From Pisaster brevispinus (Eukaryota; Echinodermata; Asteroidea; Forcipulatida; Asteriidae), in NCBI GenBank assembly GCA_023634235.1, contig JAMKCF010000058.1:186001-250000 (forward strand): DNA of 64,000 nucleotides, read 5' to 3'. The position numbers and the translations under genes were made by a program. Position 1 is the first letter of the stretch. Each line of letters starts with the position of its first letter. Below are positions 35,960 through 48,347 of the stretch, in pieces. The notes beneath the pieces were generated by a model that did no database searches, was not told the DNA's origin, and saw only the letters and a program-made list of their open reading frames with translations.

Positions 35960-38121
35960 CCTGACTCTGCCTTAGGTATCCCTGCATCCGAAAATTAGAC
36001 TTTTACGGCCGTTGCGGGCAGGCTTCACACCGGAAAAGACCAGCAAGCGGGGACACTCCGAAAGCCCCGCAAAACATCAACGTGATTTTGCTGTAAAAAG
36101 ACACAAATACAAAATAAGGAGGGTCACATCACCCCCAGGGCAATATCGAATCTGCACAATTTTATTACCACTGTAAAGCCCGTTTCAAGGGCTCCCTCTC
36201 CCGTGAGTTTGGGGTCGCTGACGATTCTGTAGGCGCGGCGAGCGGCCTGGATGTTAGGCCCACCCCTTAGAGAAATAGGAAAACAAAAACCAGGGGTAAT
36301 GGCCCAAAATAAAAGCGCGGTGATTTTGGGAATAAGTCCCGATCTAGGAGGGCTAGAGAGATGATTTATTTACCTGACTCTGCCTTAGGTATCCCTGCAT
36401 CCGAAAATTAGACTTTTACGGCCGTTGCGGGCAGGCTTCACACCGGAAAAGACCAGCAAGTGGGGACACTCCGAAAGCCCCCCAAAACATCAACTTGATT
36501 TTGCTGTAAAAAGACACAAATACAAAATAAGGAGGGTCACATCACCCCCAGGGCAATATCGAATCTGCACAATTTTAGTACCACTGTAAAGCCCGTTTCA
36601 AGGGCTCCCTCTCCCGTGAGTTTGGGGTCGCTGACGATTCTGTAGGCGAGGCGAGCGGCCTGGATGTTAGGCCCACCCCTTAGAGAAATAGGAAAACAAA
36701 AACCAGGGTTAATGGCCCAAAATAAAAGTGCGGTGATTTTGGGAATAAGTCCCGATCTAGGAGGGCTAGAGAGATGATTTTTTTACCTGACTCTGCCTTA
36801 GGTATCCCTGCATCCGAAAATTAGACTTTTACGGCCGTTGCGGGCAGGCTTCACACCGGAAAAGACCAGCAAGCGGGGACACTCCGAAAGCCCCCCAAAA
36901 CATCAACTTGATTTTGCTGTAAAAAGACACAAATACAAAATAAGGAGGGTCACATCACCCCCAGGGCAATATCGAATCTGCACAATTTTAGTACCACTGT
37001 AAAGCCCGTTTCAAGGGCTCCCTCTCCCGTGAGTTTGGGGTCGCTGACGATTCTGTAGGCGAGGCGAGCGGCCTGGATGTTAGGCCTACCCCTAAGAAAA
37101 ATTGAAAAAAAAAAAAAAAAAAAAAGTCAGAAGCAAGGTCGTTCCGGCAGGGGTCATGGCCCAAAATAAAAGTGCGGTGAATTTGGGAATAGCTCCCGAT
37201 CTAGGAGGGCTAGAGGGATGATTTTTTGGCCTGACTCTGCCTTAGGTATCCCTGCATCCGAAAATTAGACTTTTACGGCCGTTGCGGGCAGGCTTCACAC
37301 CGGAAAAGACCAGCAAGCGGGGACACTCCGAAAGCCCCGCAAAACATCAACTTGATTTTGCTGTAAAAAGACACAAATACAAAATAAGGAGGGTCACATC
37401 ACCCCCAGGGCAATATCGAATCTGCACAATTTTAGTACCACTGTAAAGCCCGTTTCTAAGGCTCCCTCTCCCGTGAGTTTGGGGTCGCTGACGATTCTGT
37501 AGGCGAGGCGAGCGGCCTTGATGTTAGGCCTACCCCTAAGAAAAATTGAAAAAAAAAAAAAAAAAAAAAAAAAAACCAGAAGCAAGGTCGTGCCGGCAGG
37601 GGTCATGGCCCAAAATAAAAGTGCGGTGAATTTGGGAATAACTCCCGATTTAGGAGGGCTAGAGGGATGATTTTTTGGCCTGACTCTGCCTTAGGTATCC
37701 CTGCATCCGAAAATTAGACTTTTACGGCCGTTGCGGGCAGGCTTCACACCGGAAAAGACCAGCAAGCGGGGACACTCCGAAAGCCCCCCAAAACATCAAC
37801 GTGATTTTGCTGTAAAAAGACACAAATACAAAATAAGGAGGGTCACATCAGCCCCAGGGCAATATCGAATCTGCACAATTTTAGTACCACTGTAAAGCCC
37901 GTTTCAAGGGCTCCCTCTCCCGTGAGTTTGGGGTCGCTGACGATTCTGTAGGCGAGGCGAGCGGCCTGGATGTTAGGCCTACCCCTAAGAAAAATTGAAA
38001 AAAAAACAAAAAAAAAAACCCAGAAGCAAGGTCGTGCCGGCAGGGGTCATGGCCCAAAATAAAAGTGCATTGAATTTGGGAATAACTCCCGATCTAGGAG
38101 GGCTAGAGGGATGATTTTTGG

Positions 38122-40536
38122 CCTGACTCTGCCTTAGGTATCCCTGCATCCGAAAATTTGACTTTTACGGCCGTTGCGGGCAGGCTTCACACCGGAAAAG
38201 ACCAGCAAGCGGGGACACTCCGAAAGCCCCCCAAAACATCAACTTGATTTTGCTGTAAAAAGACACAAATACAAAATAAGGAGGGTCACATCACCCCCAG
38301 GGCAATATCGAATCTGCACAATTTTAGTACCACTGTACCCGTTTCAAGGGCTCCCTCTCCCGTGAGTTTGGGGTCGCTGACGATTCTGTAGGCGAGGCGA
38401 GCGGCCTGGATGTTAGGCCCACCCCTAAGAGAAATTGAATAAGTCCCGATGTAGGAGGGCTTTACCTGACTCTGCCTTAGGTATCCCTGCATCCGAAAAT
38501 TAGACTTTTACGGCCGTTGCGGGCAGGCTTCACACCGGAAAAGACCAGCAAGCGGGGACACTCCGAAAGCCCCGCAAAACATCAACGTGATGTTGCTGTA
38601 AAAAGACACAAATACAAAATAAGGAGGGTCACATCACCCCAGGGCAATATCGAATCTGCACAATTTTAGTACCACTGTAAAGCCCGTTTCAAGGGCTCCC
38701 TCTCCCGTGAGTTTGGGGTCGCTGACGATTCTGTAGGCGAGGCGAGCGGCCTGGATGTTAGGCCCACCCCTTAGAGAAATAAGAAAAAAAAAACCAGGGG
38801 TAATGGCCCAAAATAAAAGTGCGGTGATTTTGGGAATAAGTCCCGATCTAGGAGGGCTAGAGAGATGATTTTTTACCTGACTCTGCCTTAGGTATCCCTG
38901 CATCCGAAAATTAGACTCTTACGGCCGTTGCGGGCAGGCTTCACACCGGAAAAGACCAGCAAGCGGGGACACTCCGAAAGCCCTCCAAAACATCAACTTG
39001 ATTTTGCCTTAAAAAGACACAAATACAAAATAAGGAGGGTCACATCACCCCCAGGGCAATATCGAATCTGCACAATTTTAGTACCACTGTAAAGCCCGTT
39101 TCAAGGGCTCCCTCTCCCGTGAGTTTGGGGTTGCTGACGATTCTGTAGGCGAGGCGAGCGGCCTGGATGTTAGGCCTACCCCTAAGAAAAATTGAAAAAA
39201 AAAACAAAAAAAAAAACCCAGAAGCAAGGTCGTGCCGGCAGGGGTCATGGCCCAAAATAAAAGTGCGGTGAATTTGGGAATAACTCCCGATCTAGGAGGG
39301 CTAGAGGGATGATTTTTTGGCCTGACTCTGCCTTAGGTATCCCTGCATCCGAAAATTTAACTTTTACGGCCGTTGCGGGCAGGCTTCACACCGGAAAAGA
39401 CCAGCAAGCGGGGACACTCCGAAAGCCCCCCAAAACATCAACTTGATTTTGCTGTAAAAAGACACAAATACAAAATAAGGAGTGTCACATCACCCCCAGG
39501 GCAATATCGAATCTGCACAATTTTAGTACCACTGTACCCGTTTCAAGGGCTCCCTCTCCCGTGAGTTTGGGGTCGCTGACGATTCTGTAGGCGAGGCGAG
39601 CGGCCTGGATGTTAGGCCCACCCCTAAGAGAAATTGAATAAGTCCCGATCTAGGAGGGCTAGAGAGATGATTTTTTTACCTGACTCTGCCTTAGGTATCC
39701 CTGCATCCGAAAATTAGACTTTTACGGCCGTTGCGGGCAGGCTTCACACCGGAAAAGACCAGCAAGCGGGGACACTCCGAAAGCCCCGCAAAACATCAAC
39801 GTGATGTTGCTGTAAAAAGACACAAATACAAAATAAGGAGGGTCACATCACCCCAGGGCAATATCGAATCTGCACAATTTTAGTACCACTGTAAAGCCCG
39901 TTTCAAGGGCTCCCTCTCCCGTGAGTTTGGGGTCGCTGACGATTCTGTAGGCGAGGCGAGCGGCCTGGATGTTAGGCCTACCCCTAAGAAAAATTGAAAA
40001 AAAAAACAAAAAAAAAAAACCCAGAAGCAAGGTCGTGCCGGCAGGGGTCATGGCCCAAAATAAAAGTGCGGTGAATTTGGGAATAACTCCCGATCTAGGA
40101 GGGCTAGAGGGATGATTTTTTGGCCTGACTCTGCCTTAGGTATCCCTGCATCCGAAAATTAGACTTTTACGGCCGTTGCGGGCAGGCTTCACACCGGAAA
40201 AGACCAGCAAGCGGGGACACTCCGAAAGCCCCGCAAAACATCAACGTGATTTTGCTGTAAAAAGACACAAATACAAAATAAGGAGGGTCACATCACCCCC
40301 AGGGCAATATCAAATCTGCACAATTTTAGTACCACTGTAAAGCCCGTTTCAAGGGCTCCCTCTCCCGTGAGTTTGGGGTCGCTGACGATTCTGTAGGCGA
40401 GGCGAGCGGCCTGGATGTTAGGCCCACCCCTTAGAGAAATAGGAAAACAAAAACCAGGGGTAATGGCCCAAAATAAAAGTGCGGTGATTTTGGGAATAAG
40501 TCCCGATCTAGGAGGGCTAGAGAGATGATTTTTTTA
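38122..40536 (+). repeat. Array segment 7: shortened B-like units duplicated at ~1.2 kb
   Basis: Unit starts: 38122 shortened B-like (343 bp), 38465 B, 38876 A, 39321 shortened B-like (358 bp), 39679 A, 40124 B. Both shortened units lack four bases at CACTGTACCCGTTTC and jump from CCCCTAAGAGAAATTG to AATAAGTCCCGAT, skipping the class-specific segment. The one at 38122 also lost about 15 bases of its tail (GTAGGAGGGCTTTACC). Units 38465 and 39679 share AACGTGATGTTGCTG and CACCCCAGGGC. The block offset is about 1.2 kb. The A tracts here (38000, 39197 and 39998 regions) are broken by a single C. Confidence 0.9.
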
Positions 40537-42158
40537 CCTGACTCTGCCTTAGGTATCCCTGCATCCGAAAATTAGACTTTTACGGCCGTTGCGGGCAGGC
40601 TTCACACCGGAAAAGACCAGCAAGCGGGGACACTCCGAAAGCCCCCCAAAACATCAACTTGATTTTGCTGTAAAAAGACACAAATACAAAATAAGGAGGG
40701 TCACATCACCCCCAGGGCAATATCGAATCTGCACAATTTTAGTACCACTGTAAAGCCCGTTTCAAGGGCTCCCTCTCCCGTGAGTTTGGGGTCGCTGACG
40801 ATTCTGTAGGCGAGGCGAGCGGCCTGGATGCTAGGCCTACCCCTAAGAAAAATTGAAAAAAAAAATAAATAAAAAACCCAGAAGCAAGGTCGTGCCGGCA
40901 AGGGTCATGGCCCAAAATAAAAGTGCGGTGAATTTGGGAATAACTCCCGATCTAGGAGGGCTAGAGGGATGATTTTTTGGCCTGACTCTGCCTTAGGTAT
41001 CCCTGCATCCGAAAATTAGACTTTTACGGCCGTTGCGGGCAGGCTTCACACCGGAAAAGACCAGCAAGCGGGGACACTCCGAAAGCCCCCCAAAACATCA
41101 ACGTGATTTTGCTGTAAAAAGACACAAATACAAAATAAGGAGGGTCACATCACCCCCAGGGCAATATCGAATCTGCACAATTTTAGTACCACTGTAAAGC
41201 CCGTTTCAAGGGCTCCCTCTCCCGTGAGTTTGGGGTCGCTGACGATTCTGTAGGCGAGGCGAGCGGCCTGGATGTTAGGCCCACCCCTTAGAGAAATAGG
41301 AAAACAAAAACCAGGGGTAATGGCCCAAAATAAAAGTGCGGTGATTTTGGGAATAAGTCCCGATCTAGGAGGGCTAGAGAGATGATTTTTTTACCTGACT
41401 CTGCCTTAGGTATCCCTGCATCCGAAAATTAGACTTTTACGTCCGTTGCGGGCAGGCTTCACACCGGAAAAGACCAGCAAGCGGGGACACTCCGAAAGCC
41501 CCCCAAAACATCAACTTGATTTTGCTGTAAAAAGACACAAATACAAAATAAGGAGGGTCACATCACCCCCAGGGCAATATCGAATCTGCACAATTTTAGT
41601 ACCACTGTAAAGCCCGTTTCAAGGGCTCCCTCTCCCGTGAGTTTGGGGTCGCTGACGATTCTGTAGGCGAGGCGAGCGGCCTGGATGTTAGGCCTACCCC
41701 TAAGAAAAATTGAAAAAAAAAAAAAAAAAAAAAAAAACAGAAGCAAGGTCGTGCCGGCAGGGGTCATGGCCCAAAATAAAAGTGCGTTGAATTTGGGAAT
41801 AACTCCCGATCTAGGAGGGCTAGAGGGATGATTTTTTGGCCTGACTCTGCCTTAGGTATCCCTGCATCCGTAAATTAGACTTTTACGGCCGTTGCGGGCA
41901 GGCTTCACACCGGAAAAGACCAGCAAGCGGGGACACTCCGAAAGCACCGCAAAACATCAACGTGATTTTGCTGTAAAAAGACACAAATACAAAATAAGGA
42001 GGGTCACATCACCCCCAGGGCAATATCGAATCTGCACAATTTTAGTACCACTGTAAAGCCCGTTTCAAGGGCTCCCTCTCCCGTGAGTTTGGGGTCGCTG
42101 ACGATTCTGTAGGCGAGGCGAGCGGCCTGGATGTTAAGCCTACCCCTAAGAAAAATTG

Positions 42159-42189
<31 letters not shown>

Positions 42190-42702
42190 AGAAGCAAGGT
42201 CGTGCCGGCAGGGGTCATGGCCCAAAATAAAAGTGCGGTGAATTTGGGAATAACTCCCGATCTAGGAGGGCTAGAGGGATGATTTTTTGGCCTGACTCTG
42301 CCTTAGGTATCCCTGCATCCGAAAATTAGACTTTTACGGCCGTTGCGGGCAGGCTTCACACCGGAAAAGACCAGCAAGCGGGGACACTCCGAAAGCCCCG
42401 CAAAACATCAACGTGATTTTGCTGTAAAAAGACACAAATACAAAATAAGGAGGGTCACATCACTCCAGGGCAATATCGAATCTGCACAATTTTAGTACCA
42501 CTGTAAAGCCCGTTTCAAGGGCTCCCTCTCCCGTGAGTTTGGGGTCGCTGACGATTCTTTAGGCGAGGCGAGCGGCCTGGATGTTAGGCCCACCCCTTAG
42601 AGAAATAGGAAAACAAAAACCAGGGGTAATGGCCCAAAATAAAAGTGCGGTGATTTTGGGAATAAGTCCCGATCTAGGAGGGCTAGAGAGATGATTGTTT
42701 TA
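40537..42702 (+). repeat. A-B-A-A-B five-unit block, copy 1 (2166 bp)
   Basis: Units: 40537 A, 40981 B, 41394 A, 41840 A, 42291 B. Private markers are GGATGCTAGG with a T-broken A tract (AATAAATAA) in the first unit, TACGTCCGTTG in the third, ATCCGTAAATT and GAAAGCACCGC in the fourth, and ATCACTCCAGGG with GATTCTTTAGG in the fifth. All of them recur in the same order in the next block. Confidence 0.92.
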
Positions 42703-44322
42703 CCTGACTCTGCCTTAGGTATCCCTGCATCCGAAAATTAGACTTTTACGGCCGTTGCGGGCAGGCTTCACACCGGAAAAGACCAGCAAGCGGGGCAATC
42801 CGAAAGCCCCCCAAAACATCAACTTGATTTTGCTGTAAAAAGACACAAATACAAAATAAGGAGGGTCACATCACCCCCAGGGCAATATCGAATCTGCACA
42901 ATTTTAGTACCACTGTAAAGCCCGTTTCAAGGGCTCCCTCTCCCGTGAGTTTGGGGTCGCTGACGATTCTGTAGGCGAGGCGAGCGGCCTGGATGCTAGG
43001 CCTACCCCTAAGAAAAATTGAAAAAAAAAAATAAATAAAAAACCCAGAAGCAAGGTCGTGCCGGCAGGGGTCATGGCCCAAAATAAAAGTGCGGTGAATT
43101 TGGGAATAACTCCCGATCTAGGAGGGCTAGAGGGATGATTTTTTGGCCTGACTCTGCCTTAGGTATCCCTGCATCCGAAAATTAGACTTTTACGGCCGTT
43201 GCGGGCAGGCTTCACACCGGAAAAGACCAGCAAGCGGGGACACTCCGAAAGCCCCCCAAAACATCAACGTGATTTTGCTGTAAAAAGACACAAATACAAA
43301 ATAAGGAGGGTCACATCACCCCCAGGGCAATATCGAATCTGCACAATTTTAGTACCACTGTAAAGCCCGTTTTAAGGGCTCCCTCTCCCGTGAGTTTGGG
43401 GTCGCTGACGATTCTGTAGGCGAGGCGAGCGGCCTGGATGTTAGGCCCACCCCTTAGAGAAATAGGAAAACAAAAACCAGGGGTAATGGCCCAAAATAAA
43501 AGTGCGGTGATTTTGGGAATAAGTCCCGATCTAGGAGGGCTAGAGTGATGATTTTTTTACCTGACTCTGCCTTAGGTATCCCTGCATCCGAAAATTAGAC
43601 TTTTACGTCCGTTGCGGGCAGGCTTCACACCGGAAAAGACCAGCAAGCGGGGACACTCCGAAAGCCCCCCAAAACATCAACTTGATTTTGCTGTAAAAAG
43701 ACACAAATACAAAATAAGGAGGGTCACATCACCCCCAGGGCAATATCGAATCTGCACAATTTTAGTACCACTGTAAAGCCCGTTTCAAGGGCTCCCTCTC
43801 CCGTGAGTTTGGGGTCGCTGACGATTCTGTAGGCGAGGCGAGCGGCCTGGATGTTAGGCCTACCCCTAAGAAAAATTGAAAAAAAAAAACAAAAAAAAAA
43901 ACAGAAGCAAGGTCGTGCCGGCAGGGGTCATGGCCCAAAATAAAAGTGCGTTGAATTTGGGAATAACTCCCGATCTAGGAGGGCTAGAGGGATGATTTTT
44001 TGGCCTGACTCTGCCTTAGGTATCCCTGCATCCGTAAATTAGACTTTTACGGCCGTTGCGGGCAGGCTTCACACCGGAAAAGACCAGCAAGCGGGGACAC
44101 TCCGAAAGCACCGCAAAACATCAACGTGATTTTGCTGTAAAAAGACACAAATACAAAATAAGGAGGGTCACATCACCCCCAGGGCAATATCGAATCTGCA
44201 CAATTTTAGTACCACTGTAAAGCCCGTTTCAAGGGCTCCCTCTCCCGTGAGTTTGGGGTCGCTGACGATTCTGTAGGCGAGGCGAGCGGCCTGGATGTTA
44301 GGCCTACCCCTAAGAAAAATTG

Positions 44323-44354
<32 letters not shown>

Positions 44355-44867
44355 AGAAGCAAGGTCGTGCCGGCAGGGGTCATGGCCCAAAATAAAAGTG
44401 CGGTGAATTTGGGAATAACTCCCGATCTAGGAGGGCTAGAGGGATGATTTTTTGGCCTGACTCTGCCTTAGGTATCCCTGCATCCGAAAATTAGACTTTT
44501 ACGGCCGTTGCGGGCAGGCTTCACACCGGAAAAGACCAGCAAGCGGGGACATTCCGAAAGCCCCGCAAAACATCAACGTGATTTTGCTGTAAAAAGACAC
44601 AAATACAAAATAAGGAGGGTCACATCACTCCAGGGCAATATCGAATCTGCACAATTTTAGTACCACTGTAAAGCCCGTTTCAAGGGCTCCCTCTCCCGTG
44701 AGTTTGGGGTCGCTGACGATTCTTTAGGCGAGGCGAGCGGCCTGGATGTTAGGCCCACCCCTTAGAGAAATAGGAAAACAAAAACCAGGGGTAATGGCCC
44801 AAAATAAAAGTGCGGTGATTTTGGGAATAAGTCCCGATCTAGGAGGGCTAGAGGGATGATTTTTTGG
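42703..44867 (+). repeat. A-B-A-A-B five-unit block, copy 2 (2165 bp)
   Basis: Units: 42703 A, 43147 B, 43560 A, 44004 A, 44456 B. It matches the block at 40537-42702 unit for unit. Differences seen include a C inside the A tract of the third unit, GCGGGGCAATCCG in the copy-1-like position of the first unit, GAGTGATGAT in the second unit's tail, GGACATTCCG in the fifth, and a switched tail (GAGGGATGATTTTTTGG) on the final B unit. Confidence 0.92.
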
Positions 44868-45187
44868 CCTGACTCTGCCTTAGGTATCCCTGCATCCGAA
44901 AATTAGACTTTTACGGCCGTTGCGGGCAGGCTTCACACCGGAAAAGACCAGCAAGCGGGGACACTCCGAAAGCCCCCCAAAACATCAACTTGATTTTGCT
45001 GTAAAAAGACACAAATACAAAATAAGGAGGGTCACATCACCCCCCAGGGCAATATCGAATCTGCACAATTTTAGTACCACTGTAAAGCCCGTTTCAAGGG
45101 CTCCCTCTCCCGTGAGTTTGGGGTCGCTGACGATTCTGTAGGCGAGGCGAGCGGCCTGGATGTTAGGCCTACCCCTAAGAAAAATTG

Positions 45188-45218
<31 letters not shown>

Positions 45219-46911
45219 AGAAGCAAGGTCGTGCCGGCAGGGGTCATGGCCCAAAATAAAAGTGCAGTGAATTTGGGGATAACTCCCGATCTAGGAGGGC
45301 TAGAGGAATGATTTTTTGGCCTGACTCTGCCTTAGGTATCCCTGCATCCGAAAATTAGACTTTTACGGCCGTTGCGGGCAGGCTTCACACCGGAAAAGAC
45401 CAGCAAGCGGGGACGCTCCGAAAGCACCGCAAAACATCAACGTGATTTTGCTGTAAAAAGACACAAATACAAAATAAGGAGGGTCACATCACCCCCAGGG
45501 CAATATCGAATCTGCACAATTTTAGTACCACTGTAAAGCCCGTTTCAAGGGCTCCCTCTCCCGTGAGTTTGGAGTCGCTGACGATTCTGAAGGCGAGGCG
45601 AGCGGCCTGGATGTTAGGCCTACCCCTAAGAAAAATTGAAAAAAAAAAAAAAAAAAAAAAAACCCAGAAGCAAGGTCGTGCCGGCAGGGGTCATGGCCCA
45701 AAATAAAAGTGCGGTGAATTTGGGAATAACTCCCGATCTAGGAGGGCTAGAGGGATGATTTTTTGGCCTGACTCTGCCTTAGGTATCCCTGCATCCGAAA
45801 ATTAGACTTTTACGGCCGTTGCGGGCAAGCTTTACACCGGAAAAGACCAGCAAGCGGGGACACTCCGAAAGCCCCGCAAAACATCAACGTGATTTTGCTG
45901 TAAAAAGACACAAATACAAAATAAGGAGGGTCACATCACCCCCAGGGCAATATCGAATCTGCACAATTTTAGTACCACTGTAAAGCCCGTTTCAAGGGCT
46001 CCCTCTCCCGTGAGTTTGGGGTCGCTGACGATTCTGTAGGCGAGGCGAGCGGCCTGGATGTTAGGCCCTCCCCTTAGAGAAATAGGAAAACAAAAACCTG
46101 GGGTAATGGCCCAAAATAAAAGTGCGGTGATTTTGGGAATAAGTCCCGATCTAGGAGGGCTAGAGAGATGATTTTTTTACCTGACTCTGCCTTAGGTATC
46201 CCTGCATCCGAAAATTAGACTTTTACGGCCGTTGCGGGCAGGCTTCACACCGGAAAAGACCAGCAAGCGGTAACACTCCGAAAGCCCCCCAAAACATCAA
46301 CTTGATTTTGCTGTAAAAAGACACAAATACAAAATAAGGAGGGTCACATCACCCCCAGGGCAATATCGAATCTGCACAATTTTAGTACCACTGTAAAGCC
46401 CGTTTCAAGGGCTCCCTCTCCCGTGAGTTTGGGGTCGCTGACGATTCTTTAGGCGAGGCGAGCGGCCTGGATGTTAGGCCCACCCCTTAGAGAAATAGGA
46501 AAACAAAAACCAGGGGTAATGGCCCAAAATAAAAGTGCGGTGATTTTGGGAATAAGTCCCGATCTAGGAGGGCTAGAGGGATGATTTTTTGGCCTGACTC
46601 TGCCTTAGGTATCCCTGCATCCGAAAATTAGACTTTTACGGCCGTTGCGGGCAGGCTTCACACCGGAAAAGACCAGCAAGCGGGGACACTCCGAAAGCCC
46701 CCCAAAACATCAACTTGATTTTGCTGTAAAAAGACACAAATACAAAATAAGGAGGGTCACATCACCCCCAGGGCAATATCGAATCTGCACAATTTTAGTA
46801 CCACTGTAAAGCCCGTTTCAAGGGCTCCCTCTCCCGTGAGTTTGGGGTCGCTGACGATTCTGTAGGCGAGGCGAGCGGCCTGGATGTTAGGCCTACCCCT
46901 AAGAAAAATTG

Positions 46912-46942
<31 letters not shown>

Positions 46943-48347
46943 AGAAGCAAGGTCGTGCCGGCAGGGGTCATGGCCCAAAATAAAAGTGCAGTGAATTTGG
47001 GGATAACTCCCGATCTAGGAGGGCTAGAGGAATGATTTTTTGGCCTGACTCTGCCTTAGGTATCCCTGCATCCGAAAATTAGACTTTTACGGCCGTTGCG
47101 GGCAGGCTTCACACCGGAAAAGACCAGCAAGCGGGGACGCTCCGAAAGCACCGCAAAACATCAACGTGATTTTGCTGTAAAAAGACACAAATACAAAATA
47201 AGGAGGGTCACATCACCCCCAGGGCAATATCGAATCTGCACAATTTTAGTACCACTGTAAAGCCCGTTTCAAGGGCTCCCTCTCCCGTGAGTTTGGAGTC
47301 GCTGACGATTCTGAAGGCGAGGCGAGCGGCCTGGATGTTAGGCCTACCCCTAAGAAAAATTGAAAAAAAAAAAAAAAAAAAAAAAACCCAGAAGCAAGGT
47401 CGTGCCGGCAGGGGTCATGGCCCAAAATAAAAGTGCGGTGAATTTGGGAATAACTCCCGATCTAGGAGGGCTAGAGGGATGATTTTTTGGCCTGACTCTG
47501 CCTTAGGTATCCCTGCATCCGAAAATTCGACTTTTACGGCCGTTGCGGGCAAGCTTTACACCGGAAAAGACCAGCAAGCGGGGACACTCCGAAAGCCCCG
47601 CAAAACATCAACGTGATTTTGCTGTAAAAAGACACAAATACAAAATAAGGAGGGTCACATCACCCCCAGGGCAATATCGAATCTGCACAATTTTAGTACC
47701 ACTGTAAAGCCCGTTTCAAGGGCTCCCTCTCCCGTGAGTTTGGGGTCGCTGACGATTCTGTAGGCGAGGCGAGCGGCCTGGATGTTAGGCCCTCCCCTTA
47801 GAGAAATAGGAAAACAAAAACCTGGGGTAATGGCCCAAAATAAAAGTGCGGTGATTTTGGGAATAAGTCCCGATCTAGGAGGGCTAGAGAGATGATTTTT
47901 TTACCTGACTCTGCCTTAGGTATCCCTGCATCCGAAAATTAGACTTTTACGGCCGTTGCGGGCAGGCTTCACACCGGAAAAGACCAGCAAGCGGTAACAC
48001 TCCGAAAGCCCCCCAAAACATCAACTTGATTTTGCTGTAAAAAGACACAAATACAAAATAAGGAGGGTCACATCACCCCCAGGGCAATATCGAATCTGCA
48101 CAATTTTAGTACCACTGTAAAGCCCGTTTCAAGGGCTCCCTCTCCCGTGAGTTTGGGGTCGCTGACGATTCTGTAGGCGAGGCGAGCGGCCTGGATGTTA
48201 GGCCTACCCCTAAGAAAAATTGAAAAAAAAAAGAAAAAAAAAACCCAGAAGCAAGGTCGTGCCGGCAGGGGTCATGGCCCAAAATAAAAGTGCGGTGAAT
48301 TTGGGAATAACTCCCGATCTAGGAGGGCTAGAGGGATGATTTTTTGG
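44868..48347 (+). repeat. ~1725-bp A-A-B-x block in two copies
   Basis: Copy 1 units: 44868 A, 45320 A, 45767 B, 46180 B. Copy 2 units: 46593 A, 47044 A, 47491 B, 47904 A. Shared markers are GTGCAGTGAATTTGGGGATA and AGGAATGATT in the first unit, GGACGCTCCG with GGAGTCGC and TCTGAAGG in the second, GGGCAAGCTTTACACC with GGCCCTCCCC and CCTGGGGTAATGG in the third, and GCGGTAACACTCC in the fourth. The fourth unit ends as B in copy 1 and as A in copy 2, so the copies part ways inside that unit. Confidence 0.92.

Larger units (their letters stand above)
34207..38121 (+). repeat. Array segment 6: mixed units with deletions and an A-A-A run
   Basis: Unit starts (class): 34207 A, 34650 B, 35063 B with internal deletion, 35423 A, 35865 remnant, 35960 B, 36373 B, 36786 A, 37230 A, 37679 A. 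The A unit at 36786 has AGTCAGAAGC, GTCGTTCCGG and AATAGCTCCCG, exactly as in the A unit at 17231. The B unit at 35960 shares GGCGCGGCGAGC and AAGCGCGGTG with the B unit at 16818. Confidence 0.9.
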
